64,000 bases of DNA from Opitutia bacterium Tous-C4FEB (GCA_002304445.1 NEVA01000003.1:178051-242050); one strand, 5' to 3'; numbered from the stretch's first letter, positions 25,201 through 33,837 are shown. Numbers and translations are program-made. Notes: a model not told the origin generated them from the letters alone.

Positions 25201-25540
25201 CGGCGGCAACCTCGGCCCCTCGCTCGACGGTATCGGTTCGCGCACCATCCAGCGCGTCATCGAGGACATCCTCGACCCCAGCCGCAACATCGACCCCAAC
25301 TTCCGCCTCACGACCGTCACGCTGAAAAACGGCGAGACCAAATCCGGCGTGAACCTCCGCCCCGAAGGCCCCGCCACCCTGCTCCGCGACCCCGCGACCA
25401 ACGAGGAAATCTCCATCCCCACCGCTGACATCCAATCGACCGCCGCCTCCCCCGTCTCCCCCATGCCCGCCGCCTACGACACCTTGTTGAGCGAGTCTGA
25501 TTTCTTCGACGTGATCACCTATCTCCGCAGCACGCCTTAA
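22295..25540 (+). CDS. PVC-type propeller-HEAT-cytochrome c protein (putative membrane-bound dehydrogenase)
   Basis: A 1081-residue exported protein of a family nearly limited to Planctomycetes and Verrucomicrobia. A signal peptide is at about 1-36. An N-terminal six-bladed propeller resembling sugar or PQQ dehydrogenases spans about 55-450 (KLPPGFEIQLVADE, FDSFGRVWV, LGPDGALWIADFYNPIIGH). A helical HEAT-like region follows at about 460-930, then a cytochrome c domain with haem motif CAACH at residues 960-964 and a distal LGPSLDGIG. A Ser/Gln/Leu-rich insert encoded by a CTCTCAACT-type repeat lies near residues 565-585. The family is thought to oxidise sugars or polyols in the periplasm, but no substrate is proven. 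A REP-like element begins 7 bases after the stop. Confidence 0.9.
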   Translation: MHRFSFLPFRRRSFSFPLRFALLLIAASAPPTRAADPRGDALTAPLLPSAQSKALFKLPPGFEIQLVADESEIQKPFNLAFDSFGRVWVTGSSLYPWPARRDALGQPIPTFDKHWTENGIAFRAASAPPEPVEHGTDTVRILSDFDPITGRARKVTTFADGLNIPIGLLPLPRAPGAKGDTLLVYSIPAIWRLTDTDGDGRADLREKLYDGFGFRDTHGMSSSYWLWLDGWVYGTHGFANPSEVTDRAGRTVKLASGNTYRFRPDGSRFELVTHGQTNPYGLAFDTRGELYTADSHSKPVYLLIPGGYYEGISKEHDGLGFAPAITTDDHGSSAIAGIAHYSAKTFPPEFQNNLFNGNPVTRRINRDRLDWRGSSPFAARQPDFLTSDDPSFRPVQVKLGPDGALWIADFYNPIIGHYEVPLTHPSRDRSHGRVWRIVWRSLDGTVTPPTLPNLAALSTANLVASLSDSNNVVRSLAVAELFARPDAASSAPALLAAATRLVAGTDPTADETAALPLLLALERLGRTDDALLRRALTRPASDVALAALRVLTLRSDSAPAPDGSISQISTPSSQLPPLTLNSQLATLAPEFSTSTLAWRLMAQLIARDPQPWTTPIILALQARTTDSDPQLIYALRLALKARVALAPLDELARLAAEPTAAERLADVAVAVPTPAVAEFLLAYLERTQFASPRAGEFARHAVRQLPADRLVAIEPVMHSLATAPAAQQLAFAEGLASVSRLADRTLPPAVALWMHRTLVSTLGLTDPALARRAADAVRDLSFPEKNRSLLTLLIDAKTAGALRTAALRALTVDAESVPALITVLGRPTDPVGLRRAAADQLALPAAGAPGRAALVAALPTAQNDFALGLAMALTRTDEGAAALIDTVTAGRAPAALLRHRYIADALAKRPDALRTRAAALVKNLPSEDARLDALIFARTAAFAAAKPDAARGATLFAQNCAACHRVKDAGGNLGPSLDGIGSRTIQRVIEDILDPSRNIDPNFRLTTVTLKNGETKSGVNLRPEGPATLLRDPATNEEISIPTADIQSTAASPVSPMPAAYDTLLSESDFFDVITYLRSTP
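23987..24046 (+). repeat. CTCTCAACT-type dispersed repeat inside the PVC-type gene
   Basis: Degenerate units of the form (T/C)C(T/C)CAACT, interrupted by a short C-rich stretch, lie within the HEAT-region coding sequence. They keep frame and encode a Ser/Gln/Thr/Leu-rich linker. The array is related to those at 9078, 54806 and 55836. Confidence 0.7.
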
Positions 25541-25823
25541 ATGGTCCGTCATTGCGAGGAGTGTAACGACGCGGCAATCCATCGCTCTCCTCCCCGCGCA
25601 ACGCGCCCACCGCGCCCTCCGTTATCGTGCGGCACCCCGCGCCCCGGCGATCCAGCACTCCGCGCCCCACTCTCTCCTTTCCCAAATGTAAATCCGGCCG
25701 TCGCGGCAGCCCAATTGCTCGCCGCTCCTGTTACCCCACCCGTTCCCCCGTCGCCCGATTGACCTCCGGCCTTTCCTCGCCCCAATTTTAAATCATCCAA
25801 ATTTTGAGTCCCCCGTCGCTGCC
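25541..25823. other. Intergenic stretch with a REP-like element
   Basis: The 283 bases between the PVC-type gene and the LamG gene contain the REP-like copy at 25548-25608. The remainder is C-rich and AT-poor with no recognisable gene. The bases just before the LamG ATG show no strong Shine-Dalgarno sequence. Confidence 0.4.
25548..25608 (+). repeat. REP-like dispersed element, copy a
   Basis: GTCATTGCGAGGAGTGTAAC begins a segment with an inner inverted pair ATTGC/GCAAT. It aligns with the copies at 31103 and 32683 but is more diverged, and begins 7 bases after a stop codon. Confidence 0.75.
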
Positions 25824-26672
25824 ATGAAGTTTCTGCTCTTCACCTTCCTGTTTGCTTCCCCATTCGCCCTCGGCGCCGCACAACCCGCCGACAGTCTCGC
25901 TCGCGCGCTCACGTTGCACGCTTCGTTCGACACCGGCCTCGATGCGGATTTCTCGCGCGGGGAAAAGACCAGCTACGTGCGCACCAAGACCGGACTCGTG
26001 CCCGCCGCCCTCAACGACGAGGTCGCGCTCGCCCCCGGCAAGGGCCGTTTCGGCGGCGCGCTGCATTTTCCGACGAAGGGCAACACGCGCCCGCTCTTCA
26101 AAGACGGCGGGGTGCTCGGCTACAACGCCTCAGGTTGGTCCGCCACCGTCTCCGTCTGGCTGCGGCTTGATCCCGACCGAGATCTCGCGCCCGGCTACTG
26201 CGACCCGGTGCAGATCGTCGGCGACGACGGCAAACAGGGTTTCATCTTTCTTGAGTGGTCCAAGGACGAGACGCCCCGGTTTTTCCGCTTCGCCATCCGC
26301 CCGCTTTCTTCGATTTGGAATCCCACCAACGTCGGCTGGGAAGACATTCCGGCCGCCCGACGACCGATGGTGCAAATCTCCGGCGCTCCATTTTCACGCG
26401 AAGCTTGGACGCACGTCGTCTTCACCCTCGAAAACATCAACGATAAATCCGCCAAGCCCTCCGGTCGCTTATGGCTCAACGGCCAACTTCAAGGCGTGAT
26501 TGAAAACTGGGACCTCACACTCGGTTGGAAGACCGACGCGGCGCAGCTCGTGCTCGGGGCCGCCTACGTGGGCCACCTCGACGACCTCGCCGTCTTTGAC
26601 CGTGCGCTCACCGACGCCGAAGTGCGCCAGCTCATGGCCCTGAAGAACGGCGTCCGCGATTTGCGGCCGTAG
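25824..26672 (+). CDS. Exported LamG-like (concanavalin A-type) domain protein
   Basis: A 282-residue protein with a signal peptide at about 1-19 (MKFLLFTFLFASPFALGAA). One jelly-roll LamG/concanavalin-like domain follows, visible as LTLHASFDTGLDADFSRG, GALHFPTKGN, WSATVSVWLRLDPDRD, WTHVVFTLENINDKSAKPSG and the closing LDDLAVFDRALTDAEVRQL. Such domains bind carbohydrate or serve as protein contacts in secreted verrucomicrobial proteins. It is a single-domain protein without a catalytic partner, downstream of the propeller-cytochrome gene and likely part of the same accessory region. It is convergent with the photolyase gene, 93 bases away. Role unknown. Confidence 0.85.
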   Translation: MKFLLFTFLFASPFALGAAQPADSLARALTLHASFDTGLDADFSRGEKTSYVRTKTGLVPAALNDEVALAPGKGRFGGALHFPTKGNTRPLFKDGGVLGYNASGWSATVSVWLRLDPDRDLAPGYCDPVQIVGDDGKQGFIFLEWSKDETPRFFRFAIRPLSSIWNPTNVGWEDIPAARRPMVQISGAPFSREAWTHVVFTLENINDKSAKPSGRLWLNGQLQGVIENWDLTLGWKTDAAQLVLGAAYVGHLDDLAVFDRALTDAEVRQLMALKNGVRDLRP

Positions 26673-26765
26673 CGCGGTAGCACCCCGGCGGGCTTTAGGG
26701 GCGCAGTCGCGGGCGGCGGGCACCCCCACTCGTCGAAACACCGGGAGTCCGGGGACATCATCCCC

Positions 26766-28391
26766 CTACATCCCCAGCTCCAGCTGTTCGCTCGCCGGCG
26801 CGATCCCGGCGCCGCCTTCCGTTCTCGCCGTTCCAGTTTCGAACCATCGCGGGTCTTCGATCTGCGTCCCGGGCCGCTTCCGGCTTCCATGCCGCAGGAA
26901 AACTTTCCGCGCCCCTGCCCGGTGCTCGGCCCGTCGCTTCAGCTCCATGAACTTTCCCCGCGCCAGCCGCACCGCCTCCGCATGATCTACCACCGGTTTC
27001 GGGTAATCTCGGCCCACCTTGCACCCTGCCGCCGCCTGCGCGGCCGTCGGCATCCGCCACGGTTCGTGGATGAAGGCTTCGTCCACTTCCGCCAGCTCCG
27101 GCACCCAGCGTCGGATAAACACTCCGCGCGGATCCTGATCCAACGATTGTTTCACGGGGGCATACATGCGGAGCGTGTTGATGCCGGTCGTGCCGCTCTG
27201 CATCTGCACCTGCGGCCAATGAATCCCCGGTTCATAGTCCGTAAACAACCGCGCGAGTTGCAGCCCGCTCGGCCGCCACGGTAACCACAGATCATAGCTC
27301 GCAAACGAGACCAACATCGCCCTCATCCGAAAATTAATCCAACCCGTCGCCCGCAGCGCCCTCATGCAGGCATCCACGAAGGGATAGCCGGTCCGTCCCG
27401 TGCACCACGCCTCCAGCCGGGCCGCACGCTCGTCGGTCCAAGGGCCCGCCCGCAGCTCATCAAGCTCCGGCAAGAACGCCTCGCGCTCGATCCGCGGCTC
27501 GTCCTCCAGTTTCTGCGTGAAGTGGCAACGCCAGTGCAGCCGCGCCAAAAAAGCCCGCACCGAGCCGATGCGAAAATCTTCGCCCCTCCCCACTTGCTTC
27601 GCCTCGGCCAGTTCTTCCGCCCGCGCCCACGCCGCGTGCGCGACTTCCCTCGACGAGATCACCCCGTAGGCCAAAGCGACACTCAGGCGTGAACAGGCCT
27701 CCACCGCCGTGATCGGGCTGGACATCTCGCGACTGTAGTTTTTTCCGCGGTAAGCCAAGAAGGTCGCGAGCATCCGCTCCGCTTCGACCCGGGTCCCGGC
27801 TTGCCGCCCCGGGCATTCATCCGACGCCAAGCCCAACTCCCGCTCCGTGGGGATTGCCCTCGCCGTCACCGTCGTCTCGCCGGGCAGCGCAGCCGCGACC
27901 ACGGCCAATGGTCCCCGCACTCGTTCCTCCCAGTTCGCCGCCCACCCGTCCCGCGAGCGTAGCCGCCGCACCACGCCGTTTTGCCAGACCTCCGTCCAAG
28001 GCACCCCGCGCTCCCTCGCCCACCGCCCCACCGCCCGATCCCGCGCATACGTCGCATCGTTGCCGGTTTCCTCGTGCGACCAGAGGTGCATCCGGCCGCA
28101 CCGCGCCCTCAGCCGCTCCAGCAGCTCCGTCGCCTCGCCCGTCCGCACAGCCAACGTCACCCCACGCCGCCCCAAATCCGCCCGCAAATCCTTCAGAGCC
28201 TCCCGCGCCACCGCCCAATGTCGGCCCGCAAAATCTTCCGCGGCCGTCACCGTCGGTTCCACAAAATACACGCCCAAAATCCGCCCGCCGCCACCCCGCG
28301 CCGCTTCTCCCGCCTGCGCCAACGCCCCATGGTCCACCACCCGCAGGTCGCGTTTGAACCAAACTACATGCAGCACCTCGTCCCGATTCAT
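26766..28391 (-). CDS. Photolyase/cryptochrome family protein (deoxyribodipyrimidine photolyase)
   Basis: A 541-residue flavoprotein. The N-terminal photolyase alpha/beta domain (about 1-165) begins VLHVVWFKRDLRVVDHGAL. The FAD-binding helical domain (about 230-500) has GRTGYPFVDACMRAL near residue 365, NFRMRAMLVSF near 385 and the DPRG/FIRRWVPEL stretch near 450. The pattern RMYAPVKQSLDQD and the MQSGTTGINTLR segment fit photolyase-like cryptochromes in which a water-soluble antenna dye cannot be inferred. An upstream in-frame ATG at 28595 would add a 68-residue extension foreign to the family, so I start at 28391. It is divergent from the DUF1549/DUF1553 gene across 212 bases. Repair activity versus a signalling role is not decided by sequence alone. 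Confidence 0.9.
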   Translation of the reverse strand: MNRDEVLHVVWFKRDLRVVDHGALAQAGEAARGGGGRILGVYFVEPTVTAAEDFAGRHWAVAREALKDLRADLGRRGVTLAVRTGEATELLERLRARCGRMHLWSHEETGNDATYARDRAVGRWARERGVPWTEVWQNGVVRRLRSRDGWAANWEERVRGPLAVVAAALPGETTVTARAIPTERELGLASDECPGRQAGTRVEAERMLATFLAYRGKNYSREMSSPITAVEACSRLSVALAYGVISSREVAHAAWARAEELAEAKQVGRGEDFRIGSVRAFLARLHWRCHFTQKLEDEPRIEREAFLPELDELRAGPWTDERAARLEAWCTGRTGYPFVDACMRALRATGWINFRMRAMLVSFASYDLWLPWRPSGLQLARLFTDYEPGIHWPQVQMQSGTTGINTLRMYAPVKQSLDQDPRGVFIRRWVPELAEVDEAFIHEPWRMPTAAQAAAGCKVGRDYPKPVVDHAEAVRLARGKFMELKRRAEHRAGARKVFLRHGSRKRPGTQIEDPRWFETGTARTEGGAGIAPASEQLELGM

Positions 28392-28603
28392 CGCCGAAAC
28401 GTGACGCATCCGGCCACTCCCGCAAGTGGCACCACCTTGAAACGCCGCAACCTCGCCCCGTGGACAATTCACCTCGCGTCTCACGTTAAGCATCGTCCGG
28501 CCGCCCCCTGATCTTTCAGGCGAGAGCCATCTGCCCAAATAATTTTCGTCCCATTCGTCTCCCGGTAATTGCCAGACTCTGCCCAGCCCGCTCAATTGCT
28601 ACC

Positions 28604-31093
28604 ATGTCGGTTCCCCGTCTTTGGCCCACCTTCTCCGCGCTGACCGCCTTCACGCTGGCCACCGTGCCCGCCCCGTCCGCCTCCGCCGAACCCGTCGACT
28701 TTAACCGGGACATCCGCCCCATCCTGTCGGACAACTGTTATCACTGCCACGGCCCCGACGCCTCTTCCCGCAAGTCCGGGCTTCGCCTCGATCTCCACGC
28801 CAACGCCCTCGCCGGCGGCCGTTCCGACCTCGCCTCTGTCGTCCCCGGCAAGCCCGACGAAAGCGAACTCATCGCCCGCATTTTCAGCCATGATCCCGAG
28901 GAGATCATGCCGACACCCGACACCAACAAGACCCTCACCGCCGCGCAAAAAGACCTGCTCCGCCGCTGGATTCTTGAAGGTGCCAAGTGGGACGAGCACT
29001 GGGCCTATGTTGCCCCCAAGCGCCCCGCGGTCCCGCCCCTCGCCGGCACTCAACCCTCCGTGGATCGCCCTAGGCTGCCGTCAAACCCCATCGACGCTTT
29101 CATCCTCGCCCGCCTGCAAAAGGAGAAAATCTCACCCTCGCCCGCCGCCGATCCCATCACCCTCATCCGCCGGCTCAGCCTCGATCTGACCGGCCTGCCG
29201 CCTACCCCCGCCGAGGTCGCCACCTTCCTCGCCGATTCCACCCGGAATCCGGCTGCCGCCTACGCCGCCCTCGTCGAGCGACTGCTCGCCTCGCCTCACC
29301 ACGGCGAACGTTGGGCTCGTCCATGGCTTGATGTTGCCCGCTACTCCGATTCCAACGGCTACTCCATCGACGCGCCGCGCCAGATCTGGAAATACCGCGA
29401 TTGGGTCATCGCCGCGCTCAACCGCGATCAACCCTACGACCAGTTCGTCATCGACCAACTCGCCGGCGACCTTCGGCCGAATCCGACCGTCGAACAAAAG
29501 GTGGCCACCGGCTTCAATCGCAACACCCAGATCAACCAAGAGGGCGGCATCGACCCCGAGCAGTTTCGCGTCGAGGCCGTGATGGACCGCGTCGCGACCT
29601 TCGGTAGCGCCTTCCTCGGACTCACCGTCTCCTGCGCCCAATGCCACGATCATAAGTTCGACCCGATTTCCCAGCGCGACTACTTCCGCCTGTACGCGTT
29701 TTTCAACAACACCGTCGATGACGGCCACGGCAAGAGCACGCCCGGAGGCACCCTCGCCTTCCCCGGCGAATCCCACGCCATCGAGAACTTTGCCGCCGCC
29801 ATCGAGGAGGCGCGCACCGACCTCGAGCACTACCTCAACGCCCGCGGCCCAGACATCGCCGCATGGCAGGCCAAACTCTCGGCCGAGGAAAAAGGGCAAT
29901 TCGGCCCCGTCGCGCGCGTGGCCGTCAAATTGCCGTGGGATAAACAAACCCTCGCCCAGCGCCGCGCCCTCTATGGGACGTTCCGCCGCGACGATAACGA
30001 GTTCTCCGTCCGCCACGAAAAACTCGCCTCGCTCGAACGCAGCGAATCCAAGGCGATCACGACGCTCGTCATGTCCGAGCTTCCGCAACCCCGGGCCAGC
30101 GTCCTCTTCATCAAGGGCGACTTCACCCGCCCCGGCGAGTCGGTCACCCCTGGCACGCTCGAGATTCTGCCGCCGCTCGCCACCACCAACCCTTCGCCCA
30201 ACCGCCTCGACCTCGCCCGCTGGCTTTTCGATCCCGCGCACCCGCTCACCGCCCGCGTGATGGTAAACCGCATCTGGCAGCAGTATTTTGGTCTCGGTCT
30301 CGTTGAGACCGAAAATGACTTCGGCTCCCAAGGCTCACTGCCGAGCCATCCCGAGTTGCTCGACTGGCTCGCCGCCGAATTCGTCGCGCAAAACTGGAGC
30401 ATGAAAGCGATCCACCGGCTCATCGTAACCTCTGCCACCTACCGCCAATCTTCTCTCGCCCGCCCGGACCTCGAACTCGCGGACCCGCTCAACAAACTGC
30501 TCGCCCGTCAAACCCGTCTCCGCCTCGACGCCGAACTCGTGCGCGACGTCGCCCTTTCCGCCAGCGGCCTTTACCACTCCGCGCTGGGCGGCCCGCCCGT
30601 TTTCCCACCCCAGCCCGACGGCGTGATGAATCTCGGCCAATCGAAGCGCGCCTGGATCGCCAGCACCGGTCCCGCCCGTTTCCGCCGTGCGCTCTATACC
30701 CACCATTGGCGCGCCACCCCGCACCCCGCCGTCGCTGTCTTCGATGCCCCCGACGCCTTCAGCGCCTGCACCCGCCGGCTCCGTTCCAACACGCCGCTCC
30801 AAGCCCTCACGCTGCTCAACGACCTCCAGTTTTTCGAATTCGCCGAGGCCCTCGCCGCCCGGGTCCAACGCGAGGGCGGCGCCACCGACCCTGCGCGCCT
30901 CGAGTATGCCTTTCGTCTCTGCGTTTCACGTTCACCCACCGCCGCCGAGCGCTCCCGCCTCCTCGCCCTCCTGCGCGAACTCCAAGACCCCTCCCGCGCC
31001 ACCGCCACCGATCCGGCCGCCACCCCGTTCGAAGCGTGGACCACCCTCGCCCGCGTTTTGCTCAACCTCGACGAAACCATCACCCGAAGCTGA
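28604..31093 (+). CDS. Planctomycete-type cytochrome protein, PSCyt1-PSCyt2(DUF1549)-PSD1(DUF1553)
   Basis: An 829-residue exported protein. A signal peptide is at about 1-28. A PSCyt1 haem motif CYHCH lies at residues 45-49 in the context ILSDNCYHCHGPDASSRKSG. The DUF1549 domain at about 150-360 includes a second haem-like motif CAQCHDHKFDPI near residue 345. The DUF1553 domain at about 530-800 contains ARVMVNRIWQQYFGLGLV and the RAYRQS-like region TYRQSSLARP. These proteins are regularly paired with a DUF1501 protein, and that gene follows 98 bases on. They are thought to act in periplasmic electron transfer linked to polysaccharide or other polymer turnover, but no reaction is proven. Confidence 0.93.
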   Translation: MSVPRLWPTFSALTAFTLATVPAPSASAEPVDFNRDIRPILSDNCYHCHGPDASSRKSGLRLDLHANALAGGRSDLASVVPGKPDESELIARIFSHDPEEIMPTPDTNKTLTAAQKDLLRRWILEGAKWDEHWAYVAPKRPAVPPLAGTQPSVDRPRLPSNPIDAFILARLQKEKISPSPAADPITLIRRLSLDLTGLPPTPAEVATFLADSTRNPAAAYAALVERLLASPHHGERWARPWLDVARYSDSNGYSIDAPRQIWKYRDWVIAALNRDQPYDQFVIDQLAGDLRPNPTVEQKVATGFNRNTQINQEGGIDPEQFRVEAVMDRVATFGSAFLGLTVSCAQCHDHKFDPISQRDYFRLYAFFNNTVDDGHGKSTPGGTLAFPGESHAIENFAAAIEEARTDLEHYLNARGPDIAAWQAKLSAEEKGQFGPVARVAVKLPWDKQTLAQRRALYGTFRRDDNEFSVRHEKLASLERSESKAITTLVMSELPQPRASVLFIKGDFTRPGESVTPGTLEILPPLATTNPSPNRLDLARWLFDPAHPLTARVMVNRIWQQYFGLGLVETENDFGSQGSLPSHPELLDWLAAEFVAQNWSMKAIHRLIVTSATYRQSSLARPDLELADPLNKLLARQTRLRLDAELVRDVALSASGLYHSALGGPPVFPPQPDGVMNLGQSKRAWIASTGPARFRRALYTHHWRATPHPAVAVFDAPDAFSACTRRLRSNTPLQALTLLNDLQFFEFAEALAARVQREGGATDPARLEYAFRLCVSRSPTAAERSRLLALLRELQDPSRATATDPAATPFEAWTTLARVLLNLDETITRS

Positions 31094-31102
31094 TTCCCCT
31101 CT

Positions 31103-31160
31103 GTTATTGCGAGGAGCGCAGCGACGAAGCAATCCAGCCGTTCTCACCGCGCGAAGCGCC
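31103..31160 (+). repeat. REP-like dispersed element, copy b
   Basis: Contains GAGGAGCGCAGCGACGAAGC flanked by ATTGC and GCAAT, which gives a stem-loop, then a second half ending GCGCGAAGCGC. It is very close to the copy at 32683 and starts 9 bases after the stop of the DUF1549/DUF1553 gene. Confidence 0.8.
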
Positions 31161-31191
31161 CCCAATTCTCAAAAATCCCCACCTCTTTTCC

Positions 31192-32673
31192 ATGCCTCCT
31201 GAATCCGCTCCATCATTCGACCCCGCATCCCGTCGCCACTTTTTCAGCCGGTGCGCGCTCGGCTTGGGCGGCATCGCCATGGCCTCGATGCTCAACGAGC
31301 GCCGCGCCCACGGTGCGGCGCCGTCGCCTGCACCCGCCGCACCCGGCGGCCCCGCCCCGATCGCCGATCCCATGGCGCCCCGGCCCACTCATTTCCCCGC
31401 GCGCGCCAAAAACGTCATCTATCTGTTCATGGCCGGCGGTCCGAGCCAACTCGACCTGTTCGATTACAAACCCCGCCTCGCCGCTCTTAACGGCCAGCCC
31501 GTTCCCGAATCGCTGATTGCCGGCAAGCGCTTCGCGTTCATGGACACCTCGCACGGCACGAAACTCCTCGGCAGCCGCCGCACCTTCGCGCAACACGGCC
31601 GCAGCGGCGCGTGGGTCTCCGATCTTTTCCCCTACACCGCGGGCGTCGTCGACGACATCACCCTGCTCAAATCCTGCGCCGCCGATCTCTTCAATCACGC
31701 CCCGGCCAAACTTTTCATGAACACCGGCTCGGGGCAATTCGGTCGCCCGAGCATGGGCTCGTGGATCACCTACGGCCTCGGCAGTGAGTCGCACAATCTC
31801 CCGGGCTTCGTCGTCCTGCAGTCCGGCCCGCGCGGTCCCCGTGGCGGCGCCGTCAATTGGGGTACCGGCTTTCTGCCCACGACCTACCAGGGGGTTCCTT
31901 TCCGGGGCAACGGCGACCCGATCCTTAATCTCACCAGTCCCAAAGGCATCACCGCCGTCCGCCAACGCCAGGCCATCGACGCGATCCGCGATCTCAATCT
32001 CCAGCAGGCCGTCGCCACCGGCGACGCCGAGATTCACACGCGCATCGCCGCCTACGAGATGGCCAGCCGGATGCAGTCCAGCGCCCCCGAACTCGTCGAT
32101 CTGAGCAGCGAGACCGAGGCCACGCTCAAGCTCTACGGCGTCGAAAAAGACAAACCGTCCTTCGCCCGCAACTGTCTGCTCGCCCGACGTCTCGTCGAGC
32201 GCGGTTCCCGGTTCATCCAGCTTTATCACACCAATTGGGACAGCCACGGCGGCCCCGGCGAGAACCTCCAATCCGACTTCGAAGCCCGCTGCCGCGAAGT
32301 TGACCAAGGCCAAGCCGCCCTCGTCACCGACCTCAAACAACGCGGCCTCCTCAAAGAAACGCTCGTCGTCTGGGGCGGCGAGTTCGGCCGCACACCCATG
32401 GGCGAGAACCGCGACACCACCGGCCGCAACCACCACATCGACGCGTTCACCATGTGGTTCGCCGGCGGCGGCACGAAGCCCGGCACGATCATCGGCGAGA
32501 CCGACGAACTCGGTTTCAACGCCGTCACCGACCGCGCCCACGTCCACGACATCCACGCGACAATCCTTCATCTCCTTGGGATCGATCACAAAAAACTGAC
32601 CTTCCGTTTTCAAGGCCGGGACTTCCGCCTCACCGACGTCCACGGCCACCTGATCGAAAAACTCCTCGCCTAG
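31192..32673 (+). CDS. DUF1501 family exported protein (sulfatase/phosphatase-like fold)
   Basis: A 493-residue protein with a twin-arginine-type signal near residues 14-40 (SRRHFFSRCALGLGGIAMAS). The DUF1501 family has an alkaline-phosphatase-like fold. Its marks are the strand FPARAKNVIYLFMAGGPSQL near residue 70, the NWDSHGG motif near 345, a WGGEFGRTP motif near 395, and GRNHHIDAF followed by HDIHATILHLLGIDHKKL near the C-terminus. The Cys/Ser of true sulfatases that becomes formylglycine is not present, so the formylglycine enzyme at 37138 is not an obvious partner. It is normally encoded directly after a DUF1549/DUF1553 partner, as it is here. Catalytic role unproven. Confidence 0.93.
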   Translation: MPPESAPSFDPASRRHFFSRCALGLGGIAMASMLNERRAHGAAPSPAPAAPGGPAPIADPMAPRPTHFPARAKNVIYLFMAGGPSQLDLFDYKPRLAALNGQPVPESLIAGKRFAFMDTSHGTKLLGSRRTFAQHGRSGAWVSDLFPYTAGVVDDITLLKSCAADLFNHAPAKLFMNTGSGQFGRPSMGSWITYGLGSESHNLPGFVVLQSGPRGPRGGAVNWGTGFLPTTYQGVPFRGNGDPILNLTSPKGITAVRQRQAIDAIRDLNLQQAVATGDAEIHTRIAAYEMASRMQSSAPELVDLSSETEATLKLYGVEKDKPSFARNCLLARRLVERGSRFIQLYHTNWDSHGGPGENLQSDFEARCREVDQGQAALVTDLKQRGLLKETLVVWGGEFGRTPMGENRDTTGRNHHIDAFTMWFAGGGTKPGTIIGETDELGFNAVTDRAHVHDIHATILHLLGIDHKKLTFRFQGRDFRLTDVHGHLIEKLLA

Positions 32674-32682
32674 ACCTTATCG

Positions 32683-32740
32683 GTCATTGCGAGAAACGCA
32701 GCGACGAAGCAATCCAGCCGACTCCCCCAGCGCGAAGCGC
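32683..32740 (+). repeat. REP-like dispersed element, copy c
   Basis: GTCATTGCGAGAAACGCAGC begins this copy; ATTGC/GCAAT flank the centre as in copy b, and the second half again ends GCGCGAAGCGC. It begins 9 bases after the DUF1501 stop codon. Confidence 0.8.
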
Positions 32741-32803
32741 ATCCCAATTTCCTGACCTTCCCGACGCCCGCCCTCCGGCCCCGCGCCCACCCACACCCAC
32801 GCC

Positions 32804-33832
32804 ATGTTCACCCGCCGTCACTTCCTGAAAACCACCGGCACCGCCGCCGCCTGCACGTTCTTGCCCGCCCGCGCCCGTGCGGTTTCCGCTCCGGCCGTGC
32901 TCGGCCAAGGTGATTTTCGCTACCGCGTAGTCCCCGGCTGGGGCGTCCTCGGCGCCGATACGCCCGTGAAGAATTGCCACGGCCTCGCCCGCGACCGCGC
33001 CGGCCACATCATTCTCCTCACCGATCACGTCGCCAACAACGTCATCGTCTACGACCGCGCCGGCCGCCTCGTCCATAAATGGGGCACCGCCTACCCCGGC
33101 GCGCACGGCCTTTCGCTGGTGACCGAGGGCAATCGCGACGTCCTCTTCATCACGGATCTCTCACGAAATCTCGTCGTCAAAACCACGCTCGATGGCACCG
33201 TGCTCGACGAATGGCGTTGGCCGGAGCACTCCGGCCACTACGAAAAAGCCGATCAATATCGCCCGTCGTGGACCCTCCACCTGTCCAACGGCGAGTTCTA
33301 CGTGCTCGATGGTTACGGCCGCGATCACATCCTGCACTACGGCGCCGACGGTAAACTCATCCGCGTCTTTGGCGGCGCCAAGGGCGGCATTGCCCACTGG
33401 GGTCCACACGGCGGCATGATCGACTCGCCGAAAAATTCTGATCCCACGCTCCTGATCGCGATGAGCGACCAGCAGTATCTCCTCCGCCTCGCGCTCGACG
33501 GCCGCCACCTCGGACGCACCCCGCTGCCCGGCGGTAACCCCCGCCAAATCCGCCGCCACGGCGACCACTATTTCGTCGCGCACCTGGCCGACAACTGGCC
33601 CAAGGACCGCTCTAGCCGCGGCTTCCTTTCCGTGCTCGATGCCAACCTCCTCGTCGTCTCGAACATCGCCGGCACCGCGCCCGTTTATTCCGACGCCGGC
33701 GAACTCCAGCCGATGAAGACGCAAGAGCCCGTGTTCATCCACCCTCACGATCTGCTCGTCGACGACGACAGCCTCTACGTCGCCCAGTTCGCCTCCAACC
33801 AGACTTACCCCATCAAGCTCGAACGTATTTAA
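32804..33832 (+). CDS. Exported beta-propeller protein (NHL/peptidylamidoglycolate-lyase-like)
   Basis: A 342-residue protein with a twin-arginine signal (TRRHFLKTTGTAAACTFLPA, residues 3-22). It is followed by a six-bladed propeller with NHL-like repeats: NCHGLARDRAGHIILLTDH, VIVYDRAGRLVHKWG, AHGLSLV, VVKTTLDGTVLDEW, FYVLDGYGRDHILHYGADG and VFGGAKGGIAHWGPHGG. A closing blade contains FIHPHDLLVDDDSLYVAQF. Repeats of this kind occur in peptidyl-alpha-hydroxyglycine lyases and in secreted verrucomicrobial propellers. The catalytic Arg/His arrangement of the lyase is not demonstrable by eye. It is preceded by DUF1501 and a REP-like element in the same orientation; a hairpin begins 5 bases after the stop. 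Confidence 0.85.
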   Translation: MFTRRHFLKTTGTAAACTFLPARARAVSAPAVLGQGDFRYRVVPGWGVLGADTPVKNCHGLARDRAGHIILLTDHVANNVIVYDRAGRLVHKWGTAYPGAHGLSLVTEGNRDVLFITDLSRNLVVKTTLDGTVLDEWRWPEHSGHYEKADQYRPSWTLHLSNGEFYVLDGYGRDHILHYGADGKLIRVFGGAKGGIAHWGPHGGMIDSPKNSDPTLLIAMSDQQYLLRLALDGRHLGRTPLPGGNPRQIRRHGDHYFVAHLADNWPKDRSSRGFLSVLDANLLVVSNIAGTAPVYSDAGELQPMKTQEPVFIHPHDLLVDDDSLYVAQFASNQTYPIKLERI

Positions 33833-33837
33833 AAAGT

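Noticed and set aside
31192..32673. Interpretation of the DUF1501 protein as a client sulfatase of the formylglycine enzyme
   Set aside because: No C-x-P-x-R motif is present in its sequence, so it is not a sulfatase substrate.
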